A DNA stretch of 64,000 nucleotides from an uncultured Alphaproteobacteria bacterium (GTDB lineage Bacteria > Pseudomonadota > Alphaproteobacteria > Caulobacterales > Caulobacteraceae): contig CAIOSI010000039.1 of NCBI GenBank assembly GCA_903860975.1, positions 1 to 64,000 on the forward strand, in the 5' to 3' direction. The notes beneath the pieces are model-generated. The model ran no database searches and was not told the DNA's origin. It saw only the letters and a program-made list of their open reading frames with translations. Below, piece by piece: positions 51,006-61,247 of this stretch; within the stretch, counting starts at the first letter, position 1, and each line of letters begins with the position of its first letter. The position numbers and the translations under genes are program-made.

Positions 51006-51890
51006 ATGCCCGACAAGCCGCTCTCGTTTCAGGACCTCATCCTGAAGCTGCACGATTATTGGAGCCGTCAAGGCTGCGTTATCCTGCAAGCTTACGATGT
51101 TGAAGTCGGCGCGGGCACCCTGAACCCTGCGACCGTCCTGCGCGCGCTTGGCCCTAAGCCCTGGAAGGTGGCCTATGTGCAGCCTTCGCGCCGGCCAGCA
51201 GACGGACGTTATGGCGAGAACCCGAACCGGTTGCGCCAGCATCATCAGTATCAGGTGGTCCTGAAGCCCAACCCGCCGAACCTGCAAGAGCTCTATCTTG
51301 GTTCCCTGGAGGCGATCGGTATCGATCCGCGCGTCCATGACATCCGTTTCGTCGAGGATGATTGGGAAAATCCGACGGTCGGCGCGTGGGGCCTGGGCTG
51401 GGAAGTCTGGTGCGATGGGATGGAAATCACCCAATACACCTACTTCCAGCAAGTGGGTGGGTTGGATGTCTTCCCTGTGGCCGGCGAGCTCACCATCGGC
51501 CTCGAGCGCTTGAGCCTTTATCTGCAGAACGTCGATAGCGTCTACGACCTGCGCTACAATGACGAGTTCACCTACGGCGAGGTGTTCTTGGCAAACGAGC
51601 AGCAGTTCTCGGCTTTCGAGCTTGAGGTCGCCGACGTCGACGTCTTCAAGCGCCAGTTCGAGGATATGGAGCGTCAGGTTCCGCGAATTCTGGAGGCCCG
51701 CGGTCGCAAGGGCGAACAGCTCGTGCTGCCGGCCTACGACCACGTTCTGAAAGCCAGCCACCTGTTCAACATCATGGACGCCCGCGGTGCGATCGCTGTT
51801 GCTGAACGTCAGAGCTACATCGGCCGCATCCGCGATCTTTGTAAGCGATGTGCAGAGGTCTATGTGGCCCAGCAGGGCGGGAACGCCTAA
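51006..51890 (+). CDS. glyQ: Glycyl-tRNA synthetase alpha subunit
   Basis: A 294-residue catalytic subunit of the bacterial alpha2-beta2 Gly[42 protein letters not shown] and [19 protein letters not shown] are signature segments; class II motif residues follow at [13 protein letters not shown]. Start at the ATG at 51006. glyS begins 3 bp after its stop. Confidence 0.97.
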   Translation: MPDKPLSFQDLILKLHDYWSRQGCVILQAYDVEVGAGTLNPATVLRALGPKPWKVAYVQPSRRPADGRYGENPNRLRQHHQYQVVLKPNPPNLQELYLGSLEAIGIDPRVHDIRFVEDDWENPTVGAWGLGWEVWCDGMEITQYTYFQQVGGLDVFPVAGELTIGLERLSLYLQNVDSVYDLRYNDEFTYGEVFLANEQQFSAFELEVADVDVFKRQFEDMERQVPRILEARGRKGEQLVLPAYDHVLKASHLFNIMDARGAIAVAERQSYIGRIRDLCKRCAEVYVAQQGGNA

Positions 51891-51893
51891 CCT

Positions 51894-53888
51894 ATGCCGC
51901 AGCTTTTGCTCGAACTGTTCTCCGAAGAAATCCCAGCGCGCATGCAGGCCCAGGCCGCGCGCGATCTGGAACGCATGGCGCGCGAGAAGCTGGCGGCTGA
52001 GGGGTTGTTGCCGGAGGCCCTAACGGCGTTCGCAGGCCCGCGCCGGCTAACCCTGGTCGCCGAAGGGCTGGCTGCGGCCCAGGCCGAACGGCATGAGGAG
52101 CGCAAAGGCCCCCGGATCGGATCGCCCGAACAGGCGATTGACGGTTTTCTGCGTTCGACGGGCCTGTCGAGGGATCAACTCATCGAGCGCGATGGTCTAT
52201 ACTTCGCCCACCTCCACAAGCCAGGTCGTCAGACCGCTGCGATCGTCGCGGAGATGTTCGACGCGATCGTGCGCAGCTTTCCGTGGCCAAAGTCGATGGT
52301 CTCGGGGGTCTCGAAGCTCCGCTGGGTTCGACCGTTGCAGCGCATCCTGTGCGTCTTCGACGGTGAGGTTGTGCCCTTCGAGGTTGACGGCCATGTGTCC
52401 AGTGACCTGACCGAGGGCCATCGGTTCATGGGGACCGGTCAGGCCTTTCACGTACGCAACTTTGACGACTACGCCGACGGCCTAGCGAAAAACTTCGTCG
52501 TGCTCGATCCAGAAGAGCGCAAGGAGCGCATCCGAGACGCGGCTCGCACCCTCTGCTTTGCTCGCAATTTCGAGCTTGTCGAGGACGAGGGGCTGCTCGA
52601 TGAAGTCGCGGGCCTCACCGAATGGCCGACGCCGGTTATGGGCGATATGGATCCGGCGTTTTTGGAGCTGCCGCCGGAAGTTATCCGTACCTCCATGCGC
52701 GTACATCAGCGGTTCTTCGCCGTTCGCGATCCGCTGACCGGCTTTTTGGTCCCGCACTTCATTGCCGTCGCCAATATCGAGGCTGCCGATGGGGGTAAAC
52801 TGATCGCGACGGGCAATGCCCGGGTGCTGACGGCCCGCCTGGCTGACGCCCGCTTCTTTTGGCAAGAGGACCGCAAGGTTCGGTTGGAAGACCGTCTTCA
52901 GAAGCTGAAGGGCGTGACCTTCCATGCCAAGCTCGGCACGATGTACGAGCGGGTTGAGCGGATCACGGCCTTGGCCGGGCAATTGGCCGCCTATACGGGT
53001 GCCTCGCCCGAACAGGTCCGCAAGGCGGCGCGCCTGTGTAAGTCCGACCTCGGCACCGGAATGGTCGGTGAGTTCCCTGAACTTCAAGGGATCATGGGCG
53101 GCTACTACGCCGACAAGGAAGGTCTCGCACCTGAGATCATCGAGGCGATCCGCTGGCATTACAAGCCCCAGGGGCCAGCCGATGATGTGCCGGTGCAACC
53201 GGTGGCCGCAACGCTCGCGCTGGCGGACAAGCTGGACACCTTGGTTCGCTTTTTCGGGATCGATGAGAAGCCGACGGGATCGCGCGATCCCTTCGCCCTT
53301 CGCCGTGCGGCTTTAGGCGTTATCCGCATTCTGTTGGCTGGCCGCGTAAGGCTGCCGCTCAAGATTGTGGCCTCCGACGATCTGATCTCATTTTTCGCTG
53401 ACCGTCTGAAGGTGCTTCTGCGCGAACAGGGGCAGCGCCACGATCTCGTGGATGCGGTCTTCGCCCAAGGCGACGATGATATCGTGCGCATCGTCTCGAA
53501 GGTGAACGCCCTTGAAGGCTTCCTGGGCACGGAGGACGGAAAGAATCTGCTCGCCGGATACAAGCGGGCTGTGAACATCCTCAAGGCCGAGGAAAAGAAA
53601 GGGGCGCTTGCGACCGGCGAGCTCAACTCTTCCGCGCCAGGCGAGGAGGGGGCTTTGACCAATGCCGTTGGTCACATGGAGGTCGAGGTCGAAAAGGCGC
53701 TCGAGAAGGATGACTATGAGGCTGCGATGCAAGCGCTTGCGGCGCTTCGTGAGCCAGTGGATGCCTTCTTTGATAAGGTCTTAGTGAACTCCGATGTACC
53801 AACGGAACGCGAGAACCGGCTGCGCCTTCTGATGAAGGTTCGCGACGCCATGGGACGCGTTGCGGATTTCAGCCTAGTGACCGGGTGA
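51894..53888 (+). CDS. glyS: Glycyl-tRNA synthetase beta subunit
   Basis: A 664-residue beta subunit, starting QLLLELFSEEIPARMQAQA, and including the ALGVIRILL and DRLKVLLREQG regions of the tRNA-binding part. It joins GlyQ to make GlyRS. Placed directly after glyQ and 34 bp before ppdK. A start at 51894 gives the typical N-terminus. Confidence 0.96.
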   Translation: MPQLLLELFSEEIPARMQAQAARDLERMAREKLAAEGLLPEALTAFAGPRRLTLVAEGLAAAQAERHEERKGPRIGSPEQAIDGFLRSTGLSRDQLIERDGLYFAHLHKPGRQTAAIVAEMFDAIVRSFPWPKSMVSGVSKLRWVRPLQRILCVFDGEVVPFEVDGHVSSDLTEGHRFMGTGQAFHVRNFDDYADGLAKNFVVLDPEERKERIRDAARTLCFARNFELVEDEGLLDEVAGLTEWPTPVMGDMDPAFLELPPEVIRTSMRVHQRFFAVRDPLTGFLVPHFIAVANIEAADGGKLIATGNARVLTARLADARFFWQEDRKVRLEDRLQKLKGVTFHAKLGTMYERVERITALAGQLAAYTGASPEQVRKAARLCKSDLGTGMVGEFPELQGIMGGYYADKEGLAPEIIEAIRWHYKPQGPADDVPVQPVAATLALADKLDTLVRFFGIDEKPTGSRDPFALRRAALGVIRILLAGRVRLPLKIVASDDLISFFADRLKVLLREQGQRHDLVDAVFAQGDDDIVRIVSKVNALEGFLGTEDGKNLLAGYKRAVNILKAEEKKGALATGELNSSAPGEEGALTNAVGHMEVEVEKALEKDDYEAAMQALAALREPVDAFFDKVLVNSDVPTERENRLRLLMKVRDAMGRVADFSLVTG

Positions 53889-53922
53889 CCCCGGCTCGCC
53901 GGGGTGAGCGAAGGAAAGAAGG

Positions 53923-56625
53923 ATGGCGATGACGTCGGACGCGATGGTCAAGACGCGCTGGGTTTACGCCTTTGGCGGCGGACGTGCGGATGGCGACGCC
54001 TCAATGAAGAATTTGCTTGGCGGCAAGGGGGCCAACCTGGCGGAGATGTCGGCGCTGGGCCTTCCGGTGCCGCCAGGCTTTACGATCACCACTGAGGCGT
54101 GCGTCCACTACTACGCCAATTCCCAGAGCTATCCAGCGAACCTGAAAGCCCAGGTGGCGGAGGCCTTAAGCATTGTCGAGCAGCAGACGGGCAAGGCGTT
54201 CGGCGAGGCGGCCAATCCGTTGCTGGTTTCGGTTCGTTCGGGTGCGCGAGCTTCGATGCCCGGAATGATGGACACGGTCCTAAATCTCGGCCTCAACGAC
54301 GAGACGGTGGAGGGCCTGGCTAAGCTCGCTGGCGACAGACGTTTCGCATTCGACAGCTACCGCCGTTTTATCCAGATGTATTCGAACGTGGTCCTGAACT
54401 TGGATCATCACATATTTGAAGAAATCCTGGATGAACATAAGGATCGTCTCGACGTCTCAATCGATACAGCACTGAGCGCCGACGATTGGGAAGCCGTCGT
54501 CAGTGACTACAAGAAAATAGTCGAAACTGAACTCGGCCAACCTTTTCCGCAGGACCCGCAAGCCCAACTTTGGGGGGCGGTCGGGGCGGTCTTCGCCAGC
54601 TGGATGAACGATCGGGCGAAGTTCTACCGTCGAATGCACGATATCCCGGAAAGTTGGGGCACGGCCGTCAACATTCAGTCGATGGTGTTCGGCAATATGG
54701 GCGAAACCTCAGCGACTGGCGTGGCCTTCACCCGCAATCCGTCCACCGGTGAAAACCGCCTTTATGGCGAGTATCTGATCAACGCTCAGGGCGAGGACGT
54801 GGTCGCCGGCATCAGGACCCCTCAGGCTTTGACCAAGGTCGCGCGCGAGGAGATGGGCGAGAAAAATCCTTCCATGGAGGAGGCGCTGCCCGACGTCTTT
54901 GTGCAGTTCAAAGCTGTCGTCGAGAAACTCGAGACGCATTACCGCGACATGCAGGACATTGAGTTTACGGTCGAAAAAGGCCGACTCTACATGCTGCAGA
55001 CCCGAAACGGAAAGCGAACGGCCAAGGCGGCGTTGAAGGTGGCCGTGGACCTTGCGTCAGAGGGGCTGATCACCCGCGAAGAAGCGGTGATGCGTGTCGA
55101 GCCTGCCTCACTTGATCAGTTGCTCCACCCGACAATCGACCCCGCGTCGAACCGCGAAGTGATCGCCACGGGCCTTCCAGCCTCGCCGGGCGCAGCGACA
55201 GGAAAGATCGTCTTCACCGCTGCCGAAGCCGAGATCCAGGGCGGCTCGGCTGGTGCGGTGATCTTGGTGCGTGAGGAGACTTCGCCGGAGGACATTCGCG
55301 GCATGGATGCTGCCCGCGGTATCGTTACCGCGCGAGGCGGCATGACCAGCCACGCTGCCGTCGTGGCGCGCGGCATGGGCCGTCCATGCGTCTCTGGCGC
55401 TGGAGAAATCCATATTGATGCCAAGGCCGGCGAGATGCGTACGCGAGGCCGGACATTCCGGGCGGGCGATGTGATCACCATCGACGGTTCGACCGGCGAA
55501 GTGTTGTCTGGCGTCGTTAAAATGATTGAACCCGAGCTCTCCGGTGACTTCGCGACGCTGATGGTATGGGCCGACGGCGTGCGACGCTTGAAGGTCCGCG
55601 CCAATGCAGAGACCGCCGTTGACGCCAAGACGGCGCGCCAGTTCGGCGCTGAAGGTATTGGTCTTTGCCGGACAGAGCACATGTTCTTCGATCCGGGTCG
55701 GATTGCGGCTGTGCGCGAGATGATCCTGGCTGACGACGAGGCTGGCCGCCGTGCGGCTCTAGCCAAGATCTTGCCAATGCAGCGAGCCGATTTTGTCGAG
55801 TTGTTTGGGATCATGGAGGGTCTGCCGGTCACCATTCGGCTGCTCGACCCGCCGCTACACGAATTTCTTCCGCATACGGAAGAAGATGTCGCCGCAGTGG
55901 CTGCTGCGACCGGCCTGGACGCCGCGAAACTGCTGCGCCGCGCTCAGGAATTGCATGAAGTGAACCCCATGCTTGGCCACCGCGGCTGTCGTCTTGGAGT
56001 CAGCTACCCGGAAATTTATGAGATGCAGGTCCGGGCGATTATCGAAGCGGCCTGCGAAGTGGCCGCTGGCGGTCGCCCGGCGCCCATTCCGGAGATCATG
56101 CATCCGCTTGTCGCCAAGGGCGAGGAGATGAAGTTCCTCCGTGTACTGACAGATCGCGTCGCCAAGCAGGTGATCGTCGAAAAAGGCCGCGAAATCGAGT
56201 ATCTGGTCGGTACGATGGTGGAGCTGCCGCGGGCCGCGATCCGTGCCGGAGACCTGGCCGAGAACGCGGAGTTCTTCTCTTTCGGCACCAACGATCTGAC
56301 CCAGACAACCTTTGGCATCAGCCGCGATGACAGTGGCCGCTTCCTGAATGCATATATCGACAAGGGCATATTCGAGAAGGACCCCTTTGTGTCCCTCGAT
56401 CAGGAGGGGGTCGGCGACCTAATCCGTATCGCTGCCGAACGAGGTCGCGCGGTTCGGCCAAATGTAAAGCTCGGCATCTGCGGCGAACACGGCGGAGATC
56501 CAGCTTCGATCCAGTTCTGCGAAAGTGTCGGTCTCGATTACGTCAGTTGCTCAGCCTATCGCGTGCCGATCGCCCGTCTGGCGGCAGCTCAGGCGGCTAT
56601 TGGCGAGCGCGAGAAGGACCGGTAG
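53923..56625 (+). CDS. ppdK: Pyruvate phosphate dikinase
   Basis: A 900-residue enzyme interconverting pyruvate + ATP + Pi and PEP + AMP + PPi. N-terminal ATP-grasp (LLGGKGANLAEMSALGLPVP), central phosphohistidine domain (ARGGMTSHAAVVARGMG, His near 482) and C-terminal PEP/pyruvate domain (SFGTNDLTQTTFGISRDD, CGEHGGDPASIQFCE). The glyS-ppdK order is as I recall from Caulobacter. Start at the ATG following GAAAGAAGG. Provides gluconeogenic PEP during growth on acids. Confidence 0.96.
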   Translation: MAMTSDAMVKTRWVYAFGGGRADGDASMKNLLGGKGANLAEMSALGLPVPPGFTITTEACVHYYANSQSYPANLKAQVAEALSIVEQQTGKAFGEAANPLLVSVRSGARASMPGMMDTVLNLGLNDETVEGLAKLAGDRRFAFDSYRRFIQMYSNVVLNLDHHIFEEILDEHKDRLDVSIDTALSADDWEAVVSDYKKIVETELGQPFPQDPQAQLWGAVGAVFASWMNDRAKFYRRMHDIPESWGTAVNIQSMVFGNMGETSATGVAFTRNPSTGENRLYGEYLINAQGEDVVAGIRTPQALTKVAREEMGEKNPSMEEALPDVFVQFKAVVEKLETHYRDMQDIEFTVEKGRLYMLQTRNGKRTAKAALKVAVDLASEGLITREEAVMRVEPASLDQLLHPTIDPASNREVIATGLPASPGAATGKIVFTAAEAEIQGGSAGAVILVREETSPEDIRGMDAARGIVTARGGMTSHAAVVARGMGRPCVSGAGEIHIDAKAGEMRTRGRTFRAGDVITIDGSTGEVLSGVVKMIEPELSGDFATLMVWADGVRRLKVRANAETAVDAKTARQFGAEGIGLCRTEHMFFDPGRIAAVREMILADDEAGRRAALAKILPMQRADFVELFGIMEGLPVTIRLLDPPLHEFLPHTEEDVAAVAAATGLDAAKLLRRAQELHEVNPMLGHRGCRLGVSYPEIYEMQVRAIIEAACEVAAGGRPAPIPEIMHPLVAKGEEMKFLRVLTDRVAKQVIVEKGREIEYLVGTMVELPRAAIRAGDLAENAEFFSFGTNDLTQTTFGISRDDSGRFLNAYIDKGIFEKDPFVSLDQEGVGDLIRIAAERGRAVRPNVKLGICGEHGGDPASIQFCESVGLDYVSCSAYRVPIARLAAAQAAIGEREKDR

Positions 56626-56746
56626 CGGCGCTTTGCCTGATCCAGGCCTCTATCTGTAGCAGGCACCGCACTTGATTATCTGCATTGTTAGGAATGCGGG
56701 TGATAGAGACAACGGCAGGTTTGGTCTTGGAAATACGTGTGGCGAC

Positions 56747-56762
56747 AGCCGCCTAAGCGGCT
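56747..56762 (+). terminator. Weak hairpin after ppdK
   Basis: AGCCGC-CTAA-GCGGCT, a 6-bp stem with tetraloop, 120 bp after the ppdK stop. No U-tract. The rest of the 278 bp to the next gene (ending at 56904) holds nothing I can identify. Confidence 0.3.
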
Positions 56763-56903
56763 TCTATGCTCTTAAATCCTATGTCGCGTTTGGGACCTCT
56801 GCGGGGATAGACCCAAAGATCAAAGGCGACAGGTTCGACGCCTGCTGGCAGGCGGGATGCAATCGCAGGCGCGGCCAAGCCGTGCGCGCCGTGGTGATTG
56901 ATC

Positions 56904-58631
56904 TCACCACCTCCAGTCCTTTGCCGAGGTGCGGCAACCGCCGTCCTTCCACCCTGTCCAGCCGCGCCCGCGCACCACCTGACCCGCCGGCGCTCCCGTC
57001 GGTTCGCCGGCTTTCAGGACCTGTCGGCCATTGACCAGCACATCGCTGACACCCGTTGCAAACTGCTGAGGTTTTACGAACGTCGCATGGTCCGTGACGG
57101 TCTGGGGATCGAACACCACGATGTCGGCGAAGTAGCCCGACTTAAGCAGGCCACGATCGTGGAGGCCGAGGTTGTGCGCCGGGAGGGCTGACAGCCGTCG
57201 CACCGCTTCGGGCAGTGTGATGAGCTTGTCGTCGCGTGCGTACTTGCCCAGCACGCGGACAAAGTTGCCATAGGCGCGCGGATGGGTGGATGAGAGCAGG
57301 AAGACGCCCTCAGGAGATTGGGCCGAGGCGTCAGATCCGAAGCTGACCCAGGGCAGGGTCATCTGCTTGGCGACGTTTTCCTCGCTCATCGAGGCATATA
57401 CGACCTGTATGCGCGAACCGTCGGCGATAATCAGGTCGATGATGGTGTCTTCCGGACTCTTGCCGCGCTCGCGGGCGACCTCACCTAAGGTTTTGCCCGT
57501 TAGTGGCTTTAACGACGTGGATTTGAAGCCCACAAGCAAGGTGCCATCGGGTCCAGCTTGCCGGTAGGAATTTTCCCAATCCTTCGGATGATCCTGACGC
57601 ATCTCTGCGATCACCCTGGCCCGCGTGGCGGGGTCCTTCAGACGCCCAATCCAGGCCTCCAGTCCGCCGGCCTGCACCCAGGTCGGCATGGCCGCATCGA
57701 AGCCGGTGGAGGAACGGTTGTATGTGTACATATCCGCCGTGATCCGTTGTCCTTTGGCGCGGGCGGTTTCGATGCGGGCGATAAAGGCGTCTTCGCTGGG
57801 CCAGTTGTCGCGGCCAGAGGTCTTCATATGGAAGATTTCTGCTGGCGCACCGGAACGGCGCGAAATCTCAATAAGCTCGTCGGTGGCCTCCATCAGCCGG
57901 TCGCCCTCCGATCGCATATGGCTGATGTATATACCGCCGCAGCGTCCGGCCTCAGTGGCGAGCGCAGCCAGCTCGTCCGTCTTAGCAAAGGTCGAGGGCG
58001 CATAGATCAGTGCTGAACCGACGCCCATGGCGCCGTCGGCCATCGCCTTGTCGACCACCTTGCGCATCTGAGCCAGCTGGACTGGCGTCGGCTGAACGTC
58101 GTCCTCGCCGAGAATATTGGTTCGTACGGTGCCGGCTCCCACAAACGAGGCCACGTTCATTGAGATGCCGCGCTTTGCCAGCGACTGCAGACCCTCGTCG
58201 AGACTGGTCCAGTCGACAGGATATTTGATGTCGTGCTCTCGCTGCTCTTCCAGCTTCTGCATCTTGGCCGTCAGCGGCCCGATCGAGCTGCCTTCGCCCA
58301 TCACTTCGAGGGTCACACCCTGGCGAAGTTCCGACTGCCCACGTCCGTCACCAATTAAGCTGTCCTCTGAGTGGGAAAGCATATTGATGAACCCCGGCGC
58401 GATGACCTTGCGCTTACCGTCGATTTCCGTTCTTCCGCGGCCTGGCGCGTGGACCCCGACATAGGCGATGCGTTCACCCTTGACGGCTACGTCGCCACGG
58501 ACCGGCTTGCCGCCGGAACCATCAAGGATTTCACCGCCGCGAATCACGTAGTCGTAGGTCGGTGCCTTCGTCGAGCCGAGGCTCATCACGGCGGCTAAAA
58601 CCGACAACGACGTGGCGGCGAACAATTTCAT
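56904..58631 (-). CDS. D-aminoacylase-like amidohydrolase, exported
   Basis: A 575-residue amidohydrolase-superfamily protein with signal peptide LFAATSLSVLAAVMSLGS. It opens like N-acyl-D-amino-acid deacylases (VIRGGEILDGSGGKPVRGDVAVKG) and has DVVVFDPQTVTDHATF-type final strands. The usual metal pair HxH after PGFI is altered: the segment reads PGFINMLSHSEDSLI. Conserved GEGSSIGPL and SHMRSEGDRLMEA remain. It may be a metal-altered branch common in Caulobacterales. Start at the ATG at 58631 behind CAGGAGTCG. Confidence 0.75.
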   Translation of the reverse strand: MKLFAATSLSVLAAVMSLGSTKAPTYDYVIRGGEILDGSGGKPVRGDVAVKGERIAYVGVHAPGRGRTEIDGKRKVIAPGFINMLSHSEDSLIGDGRGQSELRQGVTLEVMGEGSSIGPLTAKMQKLEEQREHDIKYPVDWTSLDEGLQSLAKRGISMNVASFVGAGTVRTNILGEDDVQPTPVQLAQMRKVVDKAMADGAMGVGSALIYAPSTFAKTDELAALATEAGRCGGIYISHMRSEGDRLMEATDELIEISRRSGAPAEIFHMKTSGRDNWPSEDAFIARIETARAKGQRITADMYTYNRSSTGFDAAMPTWVQAGGLEAWIGRLKDPATRARVIAEMRQDHPKDWENSYRQAGPDGTLLVGFKSTSLKPLTGKTLGEVARERGKSPEDTIIDLIIADGSRIQVVYASMSEENVAKQMTLPWVSFGSDASAQSPEGVFLLSSTHPRAYGNFVRVLGKYARDDKLITLPEAVRRLSALPAHNLGLHDRGLLKSGYFADIVVFDPQTVTDHATFVKPQQFATGVSDVLVNGRQVLKAGEPTGAPAGQVVRGRGWTGWKDGGCRTSAKDWRW

Positions 58632-58734
58632 CAGACGACTCCTGGCGCTTCTGGCGAGCTTAGCGCGGTTTCGGACCTGACAAGCGGGGCAATCTATGTC
58701 CTCCTCGCGCCAGGGAAAAACGGGAGAAGCCGCA

Positions 58735-59952
58735 ATGGCCCAGGGATTCGATCCGGCCGCCGCCACGGCTGCCTACTTGGCGACATTGTCTCCTGAGGCG
58801 CATGCCAAGGCTACGGCCTATACGCAAGGCGGCCACTGGGTGCTGCTCTGGGGGACTCTCGTCAGCATCTTGGTCTCCTGGATTGTAATCCAGACCGGTG
58901 TGCTTGCGCGCGTTCGCCTTGGCCTCGAGAGGAAGAAGCCTCGGCCCTGGCTCGCGGTGCTCGTCGTGGTGATCGTCGATGCGATCCTCGAAGGCCTGCT
59001 CTCTATCCCTTGGGAGGCCTACTCCAATTGGTGGCGGGAGAAGAGCTACGGCCTGACCAGCCGCGCTTTTGGGGGGTGGCTTGGTGAACACTTCGTGCGC
59101 ATGGCGGTCAGCGTTGCTGCGACGCTGATCATATTTTCGCTGCTCTATGGGCTCATCCGGCGCTTCCCGAAACGGTGGTGGCTCTGGGGCGGGGTCGGCA
59201 TGGGCTTTGTTTCGCTGGTCTTCTTCATCGCAGGCATTTTTCTTATTGAGCCGCTGTTCAATAACTACAAAGTCGCTCCGCCCGGACCGATGCGCGATGA
59301 GGTCGTCGCCATGGCCAAGCAGGTGGGCGTGCCTTCCGACAAGATCCTGATCTACGACGGTTCCAAGCAGTCCAATCGCTACACGGCCAACGCCGGTGGT
59401 CTTTTCGGATTCGGCCGGGTCGCCATGAGCGATGTGATGTTCAAGAAGGATGCAGACCTCGCCGAGGTGCGCGGTGTTGTCGGCCACGAAATGGGTCACT
59501 ATGTGCGCAAGCACATTCTAATCGGCGACCTGGAGGCGGCGCTTATGACGCTTATCGGCCTTTACCTGGTCGATCGGCTCTTTCCGGCCGCCGTGCGGAT
59601 GCTCGGCGCAAGGGGTGTGACCGGCATTTCCGATCCCGCGGGTTTGCCGGTGCTCTCGATTCTGTTCGCAATCCTGGGTCTGCTGGCGACTCCGATCAGC
59701 AATACATTCAGCCGGTGGGTTGAATCCGATGCCGATCACTTCTCTGTCGTCCACTTCAACGAGCCCGATGGGTTGGCCAAGGCGCTTGTAAAAACCATCG
59801 AATACCGCGCCGACAGCCCCTCTAAGGTCGAAGAATTCATCTTCTACGACCACCCTTCGGTCGGTGCGCGCGTGCGAGCGATGATGGTTTGGAAGGCGGC
59901 GCATCCTAAGGTCGAACCGGCTGCGACAGCGCCGACGGCTCCCGCACCCTAG
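58735..59952 (+). CDS. M48 family CAAX-prenyl-protease-like zinc metallopeptidase
   Basis: A 405-residue membrane protease with an N-terminal multi-helix M48_N domain and the zinc motif VVGHEMGHYVRKH (HExxH near 250), and later ESDADHFSVVHFNEPDGLAKAL carrying the third ligand Glu. Relative of STE24-type proteases, probably envelope quality control. Start at the ATG at 58735 with GGGAGAAG upstream; an in-frame ATG at 58696 overlaps the divergent region. Overlaps convergent FabH-like gene by 4 bp. Confidence 0.85.
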   Translation: MAQGFDPAAATAAYLATLSPEAHAKATAYTQGGHWVLLWGTLVSILVSWIVIQTGVLARVRLGLERKKPRPWLAVLVVVIVDAILEGLLSIPWEAYSNWWREKSYGLTSRAFGGWLGEHFVRMAVSVAATLIIFSLLYGLIRRFPKRWWLWGGVGMGFVSLVFFIAGIFLIEPLFNNYKVAPPGPMRDEVVAMAKQVGVPSDKILIYDGSKQSNRYTANAGGLFGFGRVAMSDVMFKKDADLAEVRGVVGHEMGHYVRKHILIGDLEAALMTLIGLYLVDRLFPAAVRMLGARGVTGISDPAGLPVLSILFAILGLLATPISNTFSRWVESDADHFSVVHFNEPDGLAKALVKTIEYRADSPSKVEEFIFYDHPSVGARVRAMMVWKAAHPKVEPAATAPTAPAP

Positions 59953-61061
59953 CGCTTCTTGACGAACACCGTGCCGGCGGAATATCCGGCGCCGAACGAA
60001 CAGATCAGGCCTGTCTCGCCCTTGGTGAAATCATCATTGGCGCGGTGAAAGGCGATGATCGAGCCGGCAGAAGAGGTGTTGGCGAACTCGTCGAGGATTA
60101 TGACATTCTCGCCGGGAAGCGGATCACGACCCAGGACCTTGCGGCCGATCATCTCGTTCATGTTGATGTTGGCTTGATGCAACCAAAGTCGCTTTAGGTC
60201 TTTCGGCTCGATGCCCAGCGCGTGGGCGTGATCGACGATCATTTCAGATACCATCGGCACGACCTCTCGAAAGACCTTGCGGCCCTCCTGGACGAAGAGT
60301 TTGTCGGCAGCCGCGACCCCTTCGGGCGCGGCGCGGTTCAAGAAGCCGAAATTGTTGCGAATGTTGTTGGAGAATTGCGTCTTCAAGCGCGTCCCAAGGA
60401 TGTCCCAACCGTGTGTGGCTTGATCACCCGACTCGATGATCACTGCGGTTGCCACATCACCGAAGATGAAGTGGCTGTCGCGGTCACGGAAATTCAGGTG
60501 CCCCGAGCAGATCTCTGGGTTGACCATGAGCACGGCACGCGCCGAACCAGCTGTCACAAAATCGGCGGCGGTCTTGATACCGAAAGTAGCTGAGGAACAG
60601 GCCACATTCATGTCAAAGGCGAAGCCTTCGATACCCAGGGCCTGTTGCACCTCGATCGCCATCGCGGGGTAGGCGCGCTGCATGTTGGATGCAGCACAGA
60701 TCACTGCACCGATCTCGGAAGCCGGCTTACCCCAACGCTCGATCGCTTCCTTTGCGGCTTCCACCGCCATTTCCGCGAGGACCGAAATCTCCTCGTTGGA
60801 CCGCTCTGGGATGTTGGGCCGCATCACGTCCGGATCGATAAGTCCGGACTTATCGACGACGTAGCGTGCCTTGATCCCAGACGCCTTCTCGATGAATTCG
60901 ACGGAGGAAGGTGTCAGCGCGGCGACATCGCCGGCTTCGATGGCTGCGGCGTTGCGCTCATTATGACGCGCGACATAGGCATTGAATGTAGCCACCAGCT
61001 CTGCGTTCGAGAGGCTGTTTGGCGGGGTGTAGAGGCCAGTGGCGGCGATCACAGCGGGCAT
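59949..61061 (-). CDS. Beta-ketoacyl-ACP synthase III-like (FabH-like)
   Basis: A 370-residue thiolase-fold condensing enzyme. Catalytic triad residues are visible: Cys in DMNVACSSATFG (near 154), His in WLHQANIN (near 295) and Asn in FANTSSAGSI (near 325). It has an N-terminal insertion (YVARHNERNAAAIEAGDV) not found in housekeeping FabH, so it may use longer or different acyl-CoA, as in branch proteins of polyketide or lipid pathways. Start at the ATG at 61061. Convergent with M48. Confidence 0.88.
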   Translation of the reverse strand: MPAVIAATGLYTPPNSLSNAELVATFNAYVARHNERNAAAIEAGDVAALTPSSVEFIEKASGIKARYVVDKSGLIDPDVMRPNIPERSNEEISVLAEMAVEAAKEAIERWGKPASEIGAVICAASNMQRAYPAMAIEVQQALGIEGFAFDMNVACSSATFGIKTAADFVTAGSARAVLMVNPEICSGHLNFRDRDSHFIFGDVATAVIIESGDQATHGWDILGTRLKTQFSNNIRNNFGFLNRAAPEGVAAADKLFVQEGRKVFREVVPMVSEMIVDHAHALGIEPKDLKRLWLHQANINMNEMIGRKVLGRDPLPGENVIILDEFANTSSAGSIIAFHRANDDFTKGETGLICSFGAGYSAGTVFVKKR

Positions 61062-61247
61062 CAAAGGCTCAGGTCTCCAGCGGCGAAGGCGCAGTGATAG
61101 CACGAAGGCGGCCTGTCCCGCCTAGTGGCCTCGGAGCCACATACGGTGTTCGCCATAACTTTAAGGCTGAACCGACAATCGCATGCCCCGTTTTAGAGCC
61201 ATCCCGATGCGGATGGGCTGTTCGCGTAGAGTAAGGTCAAAATCCAA

